DNA of 64,000 nucleotides, from assembly GCF_000382125.1 (NCBI RefSeq), contig NZ_KB907549.1, forward strand, positions 271,719-335,718. Reading direction: 5' to 3'. Source of the stretch: Eudoraea adriatica DSM 19308 (GTDB lineage Bacteria; Bacteroidota; Bacteroidia; Flavobacteriales; Flavobacteriaceae). The notes under the pieces are model-generated. The model saw nothing but the letters and a program-made list of their open reading frames with translations, did no database searches and was not told the origin of the DNA. The translations under genes were made by a program, and so were the position numbers. Shown here piece by piece: positions 9,923 through 20,300 of the stretch (within the stretch, counting starts at the first letter, position 1; every line of letters starts with the position of its first letter).

Positions 9923-10000
9923 TTTTATGAGAATATGGACCCCCGGAATATCACAATTTTAAAACCCTACTACTATAAATTTAAAAATAAAAGGTATTCC

Positions 10001-12325
10001 ATGATAAGAAAACACTTTAGAATTATCTTCCTTGCGCTTTTATTGGGGATCATTCCAACACTTTCAGCACAGGAAAAAAAACCAAAAGTTGTTGTGGTAT
10101 TGAGTGGTGGCGGGGCTAAAGGAATAGCTCATATTCCATTGATTCAAACCCTTGATTCTTTAGGAATTGTCCCTGACCTCGTATTGGGAACCAGCATGGG
10201 CAGTATCGTTGGTGGTTTGTACGCCATGGGTTATAGTGGTGACAGTATTGCCAATATTGCCAGGAATGCCAACTGGGATGATCTGTTAGGTGGCGATATT
10301 AGTCTGTCTGATGTTAGCGTAGAAGAAAAAAGCGAATTTAACAGGTACCTGGTAAATTTAGATTTACAAAAAGGAAAACCAAAAATAAATAGTTCACTAA
10401 TAAATGATCATAAGCTAAGAGAATTTTTATCTACGCTTGCCTATCCTGTTTATTACATTAATGACTTTGACAGTTTATCTATCCCCTTCAGAGCTATAGC
10501 CACAGATATTGTGAATGGCAGGGAAGTAGTCATAAGCGGGGGATCTATTATGCTCGCCATGAGGGCAAGCATGTCTATTCCCAGTATTTTTAAACCTGTA
10601 CCTTATAACAATACGCTTTTAGTTGATGGAGGCATACTCGATAATTTTCCAACGGATATTGCCAAAGAAATGGGTGCCGATATTATTATAGGAAGTGATG
10701 TTGGTGGCGGCATGGCACCTATTGAAAAATTGGATAATATTGCCACTATTTTGTTTCAAACAGGAATGTTGACCAGTAATCTTAAGAATCCGGAGAACCG
10801 AAAACTATGTGATGTACTCATAGATCATATCCCAAATTTAAGTTATTCTACAGGAGATTTTTCAAAAAGCAATGAGATCTACGAAGAGGGCAAAATTGCA
10901 ACACTTCAGAACACGGATGCCTTAGTCGCCTTAGCTGAAAAGTTGAAAAAATATCCCCAAAGAAATCATGAACTTCCCTATATAGAACCTGAATTTATTT
11001 TAGATACGATAATCTTTAAAGATATCAGCAAGGCCAATATGGATCTTGTGAAGGCAAGAACCAATGTTGAAACGGGCATAAAATACACGCCCAAAGAATT
11101 TGTAGCAGGCATAGACCGGGCAATGGGAACCAATCTTTTTAGTCAGATTACCTATGCTCCGGTTATTCTGGATAAAAAACGAGGAATAGAAATTACTGGC
11201 TTGGAGAAGTCCAGGCATCAGCTAAAAGGATCCTTGCATTATGATGGTTACAGAGGGGTTGGCTTAATTTTAAATTACACAGGCAGAAATATTATTGGTG
11301 ATGCCTCCAGATTCCTCATCACCCTCGATGTTGCAGAACAACCCGGCTTTAGAATACAGTATCAGAAAAATTTTGGAACATATAAAGAATGGTGGTGGCG
11401 ATCCGAATTTTTTGGGGAGCAATTAAAACAAAAAATTTATTTGAATGGTGAAGTTGCGGATAATATAAAATATAATTACTTCCTATTTGATAATGAGATC
11501 AATAAAAATATTAATTCACTACACAGTTTTATCGGCATTGGGATCAACTATAATTATTCTGAAATAAAACCCGTAATTAACCCGGACATTAACGATGGTA
11601 TACTTTTTCTCAAGGATTATTTTTATAACAATACTGAAATTTATGCCCATTATACACGAAATACACTCAATAATGTTTTCTTCTCCAGTAGAGGTTCATA
11701 TTTTAAAGTGAAACTTGGAAGGTCTTTACTAAATGATTTTAATCTTTCTTATAGTGATAATACTATTATGGATGTTAATGGAAAGACAAACGGCTATACA
11801 AAACTAAAAGTGGGGCTGGAGAAACGAATTCCTTTTCAAACAAAAATTACCGGAATTGTTGGTGGGTCTTTTGGTTTTATTCTTGAAGATGAATTGCAAT
11901 CTAATGATCTCTCCTTCACAGATTACGGATATGCCGCAAAATACTTTTTAGGCGGAAATACAGTCACCCCAAATAAAGAAAACTCTTTGTTTCCGGGATT
12001 GCGTCAGGATGAATTAAATGTTAATCAATTCATCAAACTAGATCTTGGACTTCAGATAAATCCCATAAAAAAATGTTTTATTACACCGCACTTGAATATC
12101 GCCTCCGTTGGTTTTAATGATTTCAATGAATACATCAAAGATGCATTTTCACCCGATGGGAACTGGCAGGAAAATTTCGAGACTAGCTTATTGCTCTCGG
12201 CAGGGGCAACTTTCTCCTATAATTCACTTCTGGGCCCGGTTAATTTTGATGTGTCCTGGGTAAATGACATTAATAAGATCAGATTGACTTTCAGTGTAGG
12301 TCTCCCATTCAACCGGTCCAATTGA
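10001..12325 (+). CDS. Patatin-like phospholipase with outer-membrane beta-barrel
   Basis: A 774-residue secreted protein. The start at 10001 is preferred over an in-frame ATG 66 bases upstream because it places a clean signal peptide (about residues 1-23, ending LSAQE) at the N-terminus. The patatin domain has the oxyanion loop GGGAKG at 36-41, the nucleophile motif GTSMG at 63-67 (S65) and the catalytic Asp in DGG at 209-211. A POTRA-like segment (about 325-395) and a C-terminal beta-barrel of the BamA/surface-antigen kind (about 400-774) follow. By architecture it is an outer-membrane phospholipase related to PlpD. Catalytic residues are complete. Confidence 0.87.
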   Translation: MIRKHFRIIFLALLLGIIPTLSAQEKKPKVVVVLSGGGAKGIAHIPLIQTLDSLGIVPDLVLGTSMGSIVGGLYAMGYSGDSIANIARNANWDDLLGGDISLSDVSVEEKSEFNRYLVNLDLQKGKPKINSSLINDHKLREFLSTLAYPVYYINDFDSLSIPFRAIATDIVNGREVVISGGSIMLAMRASMSIPSIFKPVPYNNTLLVDGGILDNFPTDIAKEMGADIIIGSDVGGGMAPIEKLDNIATILFQTGMLTSNLKNPENRKLCDVLIDHIPNLSYSTGDFSKSNEIYEEGKIATLQNTDALVALAEKLKKYPQRNHELPYIEPEFILDTIIFKDISKANMDLVKARTNVETGIKYTPKEFVAGIDRAMGTNLFSQITYAPVILDKKRGIEITGLEKSRHQLKGSLHYDGYRGVGLILNYTGRNIIGDASRFLITLDVAEQPGFRIQYQKNFGTYKEWWWRSEFFGEQLKQKIYLNGEVADNIKYNYFLFDNEINKNINSLHSFIGIGINYNYSEIKPVINPDINDGILFLKDYFYNNTEIYAHYTRNTLNNVFFSSRGSYFKVKLGRSLLNDFNLSYSDNTIMDVNGKTNGYTKLKVGLEKRIPFQTKITGIVGGSFGFILEDELQSNDLSFTDYGYAAKYFLGGNTVTPNKENSLFPGLRQDELNVNQFIKLDLGLQINPIKKCFITPHLNIASVGFNDFNEYIKDAFSPDGNWQENFETSLLLSAGATFSYNSLLGPVNFDVSWVNDINKIRLTFSVGLPFNRSN

Positions 12326-12541
12326 TAGGCTTCAGGATTGTGAAGTGTACTTTTAACGTATTACACATCTAATTTTACGGCGCCCTGGTTTTTTTGTTTG
12401 ATCCGCTATAAAAAAGGCTATTCGTTTTATGCGCTCTGCATTAGGCATGGCAATATAAGACCTGCAAAATAATGCTATAAACCATCCCGCCTTTTTCATC
12501 AAAAAACTGTAAATTACCTCTGTGTTTCCAAAAGCTTTCAG

Positions 12542-13939
12542 ATGAAAAACATTAACAGACGAAACTTTATAAAAAAGACATCCCTATCTGCCGCCGGTAT
12601 TGCAGCTGCATCTATCATACCAGTATCTGGTCAAGTCCAAAATGCCCGTGAGACAAATGCGATGTATATGGGTGGTTTTGCAGCTGCCAAACTAGAGACA
12701 ATAAGGATTGCCGTAATTGGTGTAGGTGCGCGGGGACCTCAACATTTAAAATTTTCTGCTTCTTTACCTGGAACTGAAATTGTGGCTGTTTGCGATTTAT
12801 ATGAAGATCTTGCCACAAAATGGGCAGGTGTGGTTAAAGAAATGGGCAAAGGCGAAAGACATCAAAATATTGCTACCTATTATGGTGGCGAAGATAAATG
12901 GAAATTGATGCTTGAAGAAGTAAAACCTGATATGGTTTTTATTGCAACGAACTGGGTTAACCACGCACCAATGGCCATCGAAGTAATGAACAAAGGCGCC
13001 CATGCTTTTGTGGAAGTACCTTTAGCCATTAGCATTGACGAGCTCTGGAAGATTGTAGACACCTCGGAGAAGACCCAAAAACATTGCATGATGATGGAAA
13101 ATGTAAATTATGGTCGCGACGAGTTACTATTCCTGAATATGTGCAGGCTAGGGGTCGTTGGCGAACTATTACACGGGGAGGCTGCCTATATTCATGACCT
13201 GAGAACACAGATGAATGAGGTTGAACGTGGCACCGGATCCTGGCGTACTTATCATTATGCCAGAAGAAACGGAAACATCTACCCCACTCATGGGCTGGGC
13301 CCGGTAGCGCAATATATGAACCTGGGTCGTACTGAGGATACTTTTAAAAGTCTTGTGTCTTATTCAACCCCGGCTATGGGCAGGGCTTTATATGCGAAGG
13401 AAAATTATCCACCCGATCATAAGTGGAATCAAATGGATTATAAGGGTGGCGATATGAATACCTCCATAATCAAGACCGCTCTGGGCAGAACTATTTTGGT
13501 TCAATGGGATGAAACAAGTCCGAGGCCTTATTCCAGGCTTAACTTAATACAGGGCACTAAAGGTATTTTGGCCGGTTTTCCTACGAGGGTGGCTTTGGAA
13601 GGTGGTGTTGAAGGAATTACAGAGAGTCATCATCAATGGGCACAGGGAGAAGAATTAGCGATTCTTTATGAAAAATATGATCATCCTTTATACAAGCGAC
13701 TCTCCTCAACCACCAGTGAAAGTGGTCATGGTGGTATGGATGGGATGATGGTTTACCGCATAATTGAGTGTCTCAGAAATGGACTCCCATTGGATCAAAA
13801 CGTTTACGAAGGATGTTTCTGGAGTGCGGTTTCTCCTTTAAGTGAACGTTCAGTAGCCGATGACGGTGCCCCGCAGGCATTCCCCGATTTTACCCGGGGC
13901 AATTGGAAAGAAACGAAACCCTTGGATATCATAGCTTAA
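12542..13939 (+). CDS. Tat-exported Gfo/Idh/MocA protein, GH109-like
   Basis: A 465-residue protein with a twin-arginine leader (NRRNFIKKTSLSAAG near the N-terminus), so probably exported folded with its cofactor. The Rossmann domain begins with AVIGVGARGPQH (about 57-68), and an Asp for NAD binding follows (AVCDLYED). The fold and the C-terminal domain resemble family GH109, whose members use NAD-dependent oxidation-elimination to cleave alpha-N-acetylgalactosamine links. The sugar specificity here cannot be read from the sequence. It appears to be a single gene, about 216 bases after the patatin gene. Confidence 0.83.
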   Translation: MKNINRRNFIKKTSLSAAGIAAASIIPVSGQVQNARETNAMYMGGFAAAKLETIRIAVIGVGARGPQHLKFSASLPGTEIVAVCDLYEDLATKWAGVVKEMGKGERHQNIATYYGGEDKWKLMLEEVKPDMVFIATNWVNHAPMAIEVMNKGAHAFVEVPLAISIDELWKIVDTSEKTQKHCMMMENVNYGRDELLFLNMCRLGVVGELLHGEAAYIHDLRTQMNEVERGTGSWRTYHYARRNGNIYPTHGLGPVAQYMNLGRTEDTFKSLVSYSTPAMGRALYAKENYPPDHKWNQMDYKGGDMNTSIIKTALGRTILVQWDETSPRPYSRLNLIQGTKGILAGFPTRVALEGGVEGITESHHQWAQGEELAILYEKYDHPLYKRLSSTTSESGHGGMDGMMVYRIIECLRNGLPLDQNVYEGCFWSAVSPLSERSVADDGAPQAFPDFTRGNWKETKPLDIIA

Positions 13940-14007
13940 TTTTAGGGTTTTCCAAACAACTTTTGATATCATTCGTCTCAAGAATGGGAAGGTAATTTTT
14001 TTTGTTT

Positions 14008-14493
14008 ATGAATAAACAAATAAATTCTATAATAAGGCAAATGCGTGAAGTCCATGATGGTTTAATTTGGGCCGGAACATCCTATAATAAAAGATTATCT
14101 GAACTAAATGAAAATGAGCTATTTGTACGTCCGCTGCCTTCTGTACATAGTATTGCGGAAATTATTGCACATATCATTTCCTGGCGGAAGGATACCATCT
14201 TAAAAATAAAAACAGGCCGAGGTGAACTTACAGACTCCAATCCAAACAACTGGAGATCAAATGACGATTTGAAGTCCAGTGGCTGGGAGAAGCTTCGGGA
14301 AGAGGATAATAATACACTCCGTGAGTTATTTCAGCTTTTGCAGGATAAGGATGATACATTCCTGAATGAATTATACTATGACCCTGAGTTCAAAGGCAAT
14401 TATCCGTATTCCTTTGTACTTGAAGGCATGTTACACCATGACATCTACCATTTAGGACAAATTGGACTGGTGATAAAATTGTTAAAGGAATGA
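14008..14493 (+). CDS. DinB-family four-helix metalloprotein
   Basis: A 161-residue protein of the DinB/YfiT superfamily, a four-helix bundle that binds a metal with three His residues. Candidates are H55 (in IIAHIISW) and H144 and H148 (in MLHHDIYHLGQ). Many members are thiol transferases or thiol-dependent detoxification enzymes; the reaction here is unknown. The ATG at 14008 is chosen; a TTG two codons upstream is also in frame and lies at a better distance from the GGGAAGG at 13986-13992. The stop overlaps the next start by 4 bases (ATGA), so it is coupled to the GNAT gene. Confidence 0.8.
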   Translation: MNKQINSIIRQMREVHDGLIWAGTSYNKRLSELNENELFVRPLPSVHSIAEIIAHIISWRKDTILKIKTGRGELTDSNPNNWRSNDDLKSSGWEKLREEDNNTLRELFQLLQDKDDTFLNELYYDPEFKGNYPYSFVLEGMLHHDIYHLGQIGLVIKLLKE

Positions 14494-15035
14494 GTCATCC
14501 GGCAAAACCCTTAATAGAAACTCCCAGATTAATACTAAGGGAGTTCGAACTTGACAATGCATTTGACATCTACAAACTAAACGCGGACCCTGAGGTTATC
14601 AGATATACAGGCGACCCACCTTTTGAAACTGTTGAACAGGCGAGAGATTTTCTTAATAACTACAAGGATTATGAAAACAACGGCTTTGGGAGATGGGCAG
14701 TAATCAAGAAAGATTCCAACGCCTTTATAGGATGGTGCGGACTAAAATTAAATGAGCAGAATTTAATCGATATAGGATTTCGTTTCTTTAGGGGAGAATG
14801 GAACAAAGGCTATGCCACAGAAGCTGCCAAAGCTTGTCTTGAATATGGGTTTATGGACCTTAATATAAAAGAGATCATTGGGAGAGTTGCAATGAAAAAT
14901 ACGGCTTCTATAAAAGTTCTGGTAAAACTCGCTATGGAATATTGGAAAAACGATAGCTGCAAGGGTATAGAGAACTCCTTGTATTATAAAATATCTAAAG
15001 AACAGTATCTTAAGAATTTAAAAACCAGCTTATAA
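14490..15035 (+). CDS. GNAT acetyltransferase, RimJ/RimL type
   Basis: A 181-residue N-acetyltransferase. The N-terminus ETPRLILREFELDNA is typical of the RimJ/RimL-like group. The acetyl-CoA region around residues 95-125 (FFRGEWNKGYATEAAKA) has the R/Q-x-x-G-x-A-like arrangement, and the C-terminal VAMKNTASIKVL matches the usual motif before the last strands. The substrate may be a protein N-terminus, an amino group of a small molecule or an antibiotic, and this cannot be decided. It is translationally coupled to the DinB gene upstream and is followed after 3 bases by a methyltransferase. Confidence 0.82.
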   Translation: MSHPAKPLIETPRLILREFELDNAFDIYKLNADPEVIRYTGDPPFETVEQARDFLNNYKDYENNGFGRWAVIKKDSNAFIGWCGLKLNEQNLIDIGFRFFRGEWNKGYATEAAKACLEYGFMDLNIKEIIGRVAMKNTASIKVLVKLAMEYWKNDSCKGIENSLYYKISKEQYLKNLKTSL

Positions 15036-15038
15036 CTT

Positions 15039-15839
15039 ATGGATTCGGACTCCGATTACCTTAACATAAACAAGGCCTCCTGGAACCGCAAGACGGATAC
15101 GCATATGGAATCTGATTTTTATGATGTCAAAGGATTTCTCAAGGAAAAAACCTCTCTTAAAAATATAGAAATAGATCTCCTTGGTGATCTAAAAGGTAAA
15201 AGTATATTGCATTTGCAATGTCATTTCGGACTGGATACCCTTTCGCTGGCAAGGATGGGTGCAGATGTCACAGGAGTAGATCTCTCTGACCAGGCTATAC
15301 AAAGGGCCAGAGAATTAGCACAGAAAACAAATCTTGATGCCAAATTCATCAACTGCGATCTTTATGACCTACCCAATCATTTAAATGATGAATTTGATAT
15401 AGTTTACACTACTTATGGCACTATAGGGTGGCTTCCTGATCTGGACAAATGGGGGGCGGTTGTTTCCAGGTTTTTAAAACCGGGCGGCAGACTAATTTTC
15501 GTTGAGTTTCATCCAGTTGTATGGATGTTCGATGATGAATTTAGTAAGATTGCCTATCGCTATTTCAATTCGGGACCCATAGTAGAATCCGAGACGGGGA
15601 CATACGCTAACAGGGACGCTAATATTAATCTGGAATACGTAATGTGGAATCATGGCCTGGGAGAAGTTTTAACCAGTCTGGTTAACAATGGTATTGAAGT
15701 GACCTCCCTGGAGGAATATGATTATTCACCATATGACTGCTTTAAATTCACTATTGAATCGGAACCGGGTAAGTACAGGATTAAGCATCTTGGAAACACA
15801 CTACCCATGGTATATTCTTTAGAAGGCAAAAAAAGGTAA
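15039..15839 (+). CDS. Class I SAM-dependent methyltransferase
   Basis: A 266-residue soluble methyltransferase. Motif I appears as ILHLQCHFGLDTLSLARMG at about residues 53-71, followed by the acidic residue of motif post-I (GVDLSDQAI), motif II (FDIVYTTYGTIGWLPD) and motif III (LKPGGRLIFVEFHP). This LQCHFG variant is frequent in a small-molecule methyltransferase group. It is the third gene of the DinB-GNAT-methyltransferase run (spacing 3 bases) and is followed by a lipoprotein hydrolase after 30 bases. The tight grouping hints at a modification or detoxification function, but no substrate is indicated. Confidence 0.82.
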   Translation: MDSDSDYLNINKASWNRKTDTHMESDFYDVKGFLKEKTSLKNIEIDLLGDLKGKSILHLQCHFGLDTLSLARMGADVTGVDLSDQAIQRARELAQKTNLDAKFINCDLYDLPNHLNDEFDIVYTTYGTIGWLPDLDKWGAVVSRFLKPGGRLIFVEFHPVVWMFDDEFSKIAYRYFNSGPIVESETGTYANRDANINLEYVMWNHGLGEVLTSLVNNGIEVTSLEEYDYSPYDCFKFTIESEPGKYRIKHLGNTLPMVYSLEGKKR

Positions 15840-15869
15840 TCGGAAAAATAAATTTAACATAGTTAACTC

Positions 15870-17171
15870 ATGACTAAATACTTTTATGTACTCTTGGTTC
15901 TGGCCATTGTATCATGTACAAATAAATCCAAAACTGAATTACCTGAACCTACCGGGAAATATAGTGGTCTCTTCAAAAAAGGAAATTTTGAAGATTCAAT
16001 TGCAATTGATATAGAGCGGGATTCTACAAACTGGAAAGTATTTTTTTCGAGCCTTCAACAAAACGCAAATCGCATCCCTTTTAGGGAGGTTGAGGTAAAT
16101 GGAGATTCAATAAATTTTAAACTCCAGAGTGATTTTTACACGTATTCGTTTAAAAATAAATTTGAAAACAATAATACTGAATTACGAGGAACACTGGCCG
16201 TGGATACAGTTGAAATTCAATACGCACTTTTTAAAACTATGGCCAATGAAAAAGTATTGTCAACTGAGGACATTAATTATGATTCTAATGGTCTGAAGTT
16301 GAATGGCACTATCTATTATCCTGCACCCCGGAAAGACAATAATATGGGTCTAATTATAGTCACTTCTTCAGGCAATTCAGACAGAAGTGCTTCGCGAGCA
16401 GAGGCTCAACTTTTTGCCAAACGAGGTTTCACCACTTTTATTTATGACAAACGGGGAACAGGAATCTCTGAAGGTAACTGGCCAAAGGCCAGTATAGAAG
16501 AACTTGCTTCAGATGATATTAATGCTATTACGCGGTTTTCAGAAAAATCAACTATCCCGCTTAATCGTATAGGTATAAAAGGCAGTAGCCAGGGAGCTAC
16601 CAAGATCCCATATATTTTAAATAAATTAAAAGAACTCAAGTATGGAATAGCTGTAAGCTGCCCCGGCACTACCTTATTGGAGAGTGATCTTAACTACTGG
16701 AAAAACAGAAATACTAAAAACCTGGGTATAAATATTGAGCAGGCAACAAATTTTGAGCGTAAAGTTTTTGAAACGATTGCAGGAAATATTTCCAAAGAAA
16801 CTCTTGAGAAAGAGATCAATTTAATCAAATCACAAGATTGGTATAATATGGTATGGATTCCAAAGCTTCATGAGATTGAAATAGATAAAAAACTAAACTT
16901 TACCCCTATTCCATATTTTGAAAAAACTAAACAGCCTGTATTGATTGTTCAGGGGAGTTTAGATGAAATAATTCCTGAAGATAGTTATGAAGTAATTACC
17001 GAAGCTCTTAAGAAAGCCCAAAACAAAAATTATGAAATTGTATTACTGCAGGGTGCTTCCCACTCTATGTACGATATCGGGCAAAGTGATTTTCCGTATT
17101 GGTCTAAATTACATCCCGAATATGTAGCAACTTTGGAGAATTGGATCAATACTATTTCGGTAACCAATTAA
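15870..17171 (+). CDS. Alpha/beta hydrolase lipoprotein
   Basis: A 433-residue lipoprotein with lipobox Cys at residue 16 (LAIVSC). After a beta-rich N-terminal domain (about 25-120) an alpha/beta-hydrolase domain follows. The nucleophile elbow is GSSQG at 238-242 (S240), the acid is in GSLDEIIP (about 370) and the His in GASHSMYD near the C-terminus (about 407). The layout resembles peptidase S9-like or dienelactone-hydrolase-like enzymes attached to the envelope. All three catalytic residues are present. The gene may be transcribed with the three upstream genes. Confidence 0.82.
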   Translation: MTKYFYVLLVLAIVSCTNKSKTELPEPTGKYSGLFKKGNFEDSIAIDIERDSTNWKVFFSSLQQNANRIPFREVEVNGDSINFKLQSDFYTYSFKNKFENNNTELRGTLAVDTVEIQYALFKTMANEKVLSTEDINYDSNGLKLNGTIYYPAPRKDNNMGLIIVTSSGNSDRSASRAEAQLFAKRGFTTFIYDKRGTGISEGNWPKASIEELASDDINAITRFSEKSTIPLNRIGIKGSSQGATKIPYILNKLKELKYGIAVSCPGTTLLESDLNYWKNRNTKNLGINIEQATNFERKVFETIAGNISKETLEKEINLIKSQDWYNMVWIPKLHEIEIDKKLNFTPIPYFEKTKQPVLIVQGSLDEIIPEDSYEVITEALKKAQNKNYEIVLLQGASHSMYDIGQSDFPYWSKLHPEYVATLENWINTISVTN

Positions 17172-17332
17172 GCCTTCAACATGGTTCTTTTACATTGTCT
17201 AAAAAGTTATATGAATATTGAATTCTAAATTTCGTAAGACCAAAATCCCCCTTATATTTAGTGACTGAAAACTTTAAAAAATCACTTTCTGTAAACTAAT
17301 ATAAATATTAACTAATCAATAAAAGTAATCAT

Positions 17333-20300
17333 ATGTCAATGCGCCTTAAAAATTACCCAATGCTGGTCATTTTACTAGTAATAGGGTTTTATCAAATTAA
17401 TGCTCAAAATACGAGCGATACCAGGTTAATGAAAAGTCCTGCAATAAGTGAAAATAATATTGCTTTTATTTACGCAGAGGATCTCTGGATAGCCAATAAA
17501 AATGGTTCTAACGCCAGGCGCCTTACCATTGATGAAGGGGTAGAATCTAACCCAGTATTTTCACCGGACGGTTCCATGATTGCATTTAGTGCGGAATATG
17601 ACGGTAACATAGACGTTTTTGTTGTTTCTTCAAAAGGGGGGCTTCCCAAAAGACTAACATGGCATCCGGGTTGGGATCAGGTTAGAGATTTTACTCCCGA
17701 TGGTAAAAGTGTCCTTTTCATTTCTCGCAGATCTACGTATACAAATCGGCATGCCCAGCTTTATACCGTATCAATAGAAGGTGGTCAGCCTTCGGAACTA
17801 CCCATTCCTAGTGCATTTAGCTCGTCTTATTCAGAAGATGGAAAATATATTGCTTACACGCCTTTATATGAAGTATTTAACCAATGGAAAAATTACAGGG
17901 GAGGCACACAATCACGTATTTGGATTTACGATACTGAAACCCACGATGTTGTTGAGATAGACAAACCAGCGTCTGGTGGAAATGATACCAATCCTCAATG
18001 GATAGGAAACAAGGTGTTTTTCAGAAGTGACCGAAATGGAGAATTTAATTTATTTGCCTATGAATTAGATTCTAAAGTTGTTACCCAACTTACCAATTAT
18101 GAGGATTTTCCCGTGATAAGTCTGAATACGAATAACAATGATTTAATTTATGAGCAAGCGGGATATCTGCATTCATTTGATTCCAATTCCCTTAGTAGTT
18201 CTAAAATTACTATCCCCATCGCCACGGATCTTTTGGAACTCAGACCGCGCTATGTTTCCGGGGATAACTACATACGAAGTGCAGGTATTTCACCTTCGGG
18301 TGCAAGAGCAGTATTTGATTATAGAGGAGAAGTCATTACGGTACCTGCCGAAAAAGGTGATGTAGAGAATATTAGTCAAACCCCCGGAGTTCATGAAAAA
18401 TACCCGCAATGGTCGCCAGATGGAAAACAAATAGCCTATTTTTCTGATGCCTCTGGTGAATATAGCCTTCATCTAAAAACTTTGGAAACCGGAGTAATAA
18501 AAAAACTCCCCATTCCAGGAGCTGGTTTTTATGCTTACCTGCATTGGTCACCGGATAGTAAGAAATTATGTTTCGTAGATAATGGGCGAAATTTATTTGT
18601 AGCAGATGCGTCGAGTGGCAAGATTACTAAAATTGGAACAGACATGCTTTATATTCCAGGTTCTTTCAGAGAGCTATTTGGATCCTGGTCTCATGATTCA
18701 AAATGGGTCTCCTACACTATTATAACGGAAACAAATTTTGAAAGGGCCTATGTATATTCCGTAGCTCAGAATAAATCTTTTGAACTTTCCGATGGGCTTT
18801 CCAACGTTCGGGAACCCATCTTTGATCCGAGTGGCAAATATATCTATATGCTTGCCTCCACAGATGCCGGTCCTGTTGTGAATTGGTTTGATCAGTCTAA
18901 TCAGGATATGGAGATGACCAATTCTATCTACTTGGTAACTCTGCAGAAAGAACTTATGTCACCTTTGGCTAAAGAAAATGACGAAGAAAATAACGAAGAT
19001 GATGAAAAATCTGAAAAAGATGATGCAGACAAAGATGAAAAGAAGGAAAAAGCAACACTACCTCCTTTGAAGATAGATTGGAAAGGAATTACCAATAGAA
19101 TAATTGACCTCCCCATATCTCCGGGTATGTACTCTGGTTTAAGTTGCTCTGAAGAAGGAAAATTATTCTATTTATCACGTAAGCCACATAGCAGTTTCAG
19201 TGATCCTCAGTCTCTGAGAATGTACGATTTAAAGGAGCGGGAAGATAAAGAAGTTATGTTAGCCAATTGGTATACTATTGCTGCTTCCGGTAAAAAAATG
19301 TTATTCCAAAAAGAGCAAACATGGGGAATAACAGAGGTAGGTAAAAAACCGGAAAATGGAACATTAAACACTGGCAGCATTAAAGTTAAAATAGATCCCC
19401 GACAGGAATGGTCTAATATCTTCAACGAAACCTGGCGTGTAAACAGGGACTATTTCTATGACCCTGGAATGCACGGTTTGGATTGGAATGCCATGAAAGA
19501 AAAATATGCACGTTTCCTGCCTGATGTTACATGCAGAAGTGATCTCTACAGAATTATGCAGTGGATGTGCAGTGAGTTATCCGTGGGACATCATAGATTT
19601 GGCAGTCGTGGTGACCGCATGAATAACCCCGATAAGGTAGGCGGAGGACTACTTGGGGCAGATTATGAAGTGGTTGACAACAGGTATAGATTTGCAAAAA
19701 TATACGGAGGTCTGAACTGGACACCAGAACTACGCTCGCCTTTAACAGAACCGGGTGTTAATGTTGCGGAAGGAGAATATTTAATAGCTGTAAATGGTAA
19801 AGAAGTCAAAGCAGATCAAAATCTTTATAGTTTCTTTGAGAATACGGAAAATAAAATTGTTGAGCTAACGGTTTCAGCTTCTGCTGATGGATCTGGTTCT
19901 CGAAAAGTGAAGGTAGTACCTGTGGAAAGTGAACGCTCACTTAGAAACAGGGATTGGGTTGAAGGAAATATTAAAAAAGTAGACAAGGCTACGAATGGCC
20001 AGGTAGCCTATGTATATGTACCCAATACGGCCGGGGCCGGACATCAATATTTTAAACGCTATTTCTTCCCTCAAGTGAATAAAAAGGCCATTATAGTTGA
20101 TGAGCGACATAATGGTGGTGGGCAATTGGCAGATTATTATATAGATATCTTGAAAAAACCCTATCAGGCCTCATGGAATTTCAGGTATGGCAATGACCTT
20201 AACGCTCCCAGTGGTTCAATACAGGGGCCTAAAGTGATGATTATTGATGAAACTGCCGGTTCCGGAGGGGATTATCTACCCTGGATGTTTAGAAAATTTA

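Noticed and set aside
9935..10000. Longer N-terminus of the patatin protein
   Set aside because: The extra 22 residues are polar and basic and would hide the signal peptide that starts at 10001.
12353..12499. 48-residue frame on the minus strand between the patatin gene and the GH109-like gene
   Set aside because: It starts MKKAGWFIALF but has no clear hydrophobic or domain pattern afterwards, and it lies in the probable leader of the opposite gene. Too weak to list.
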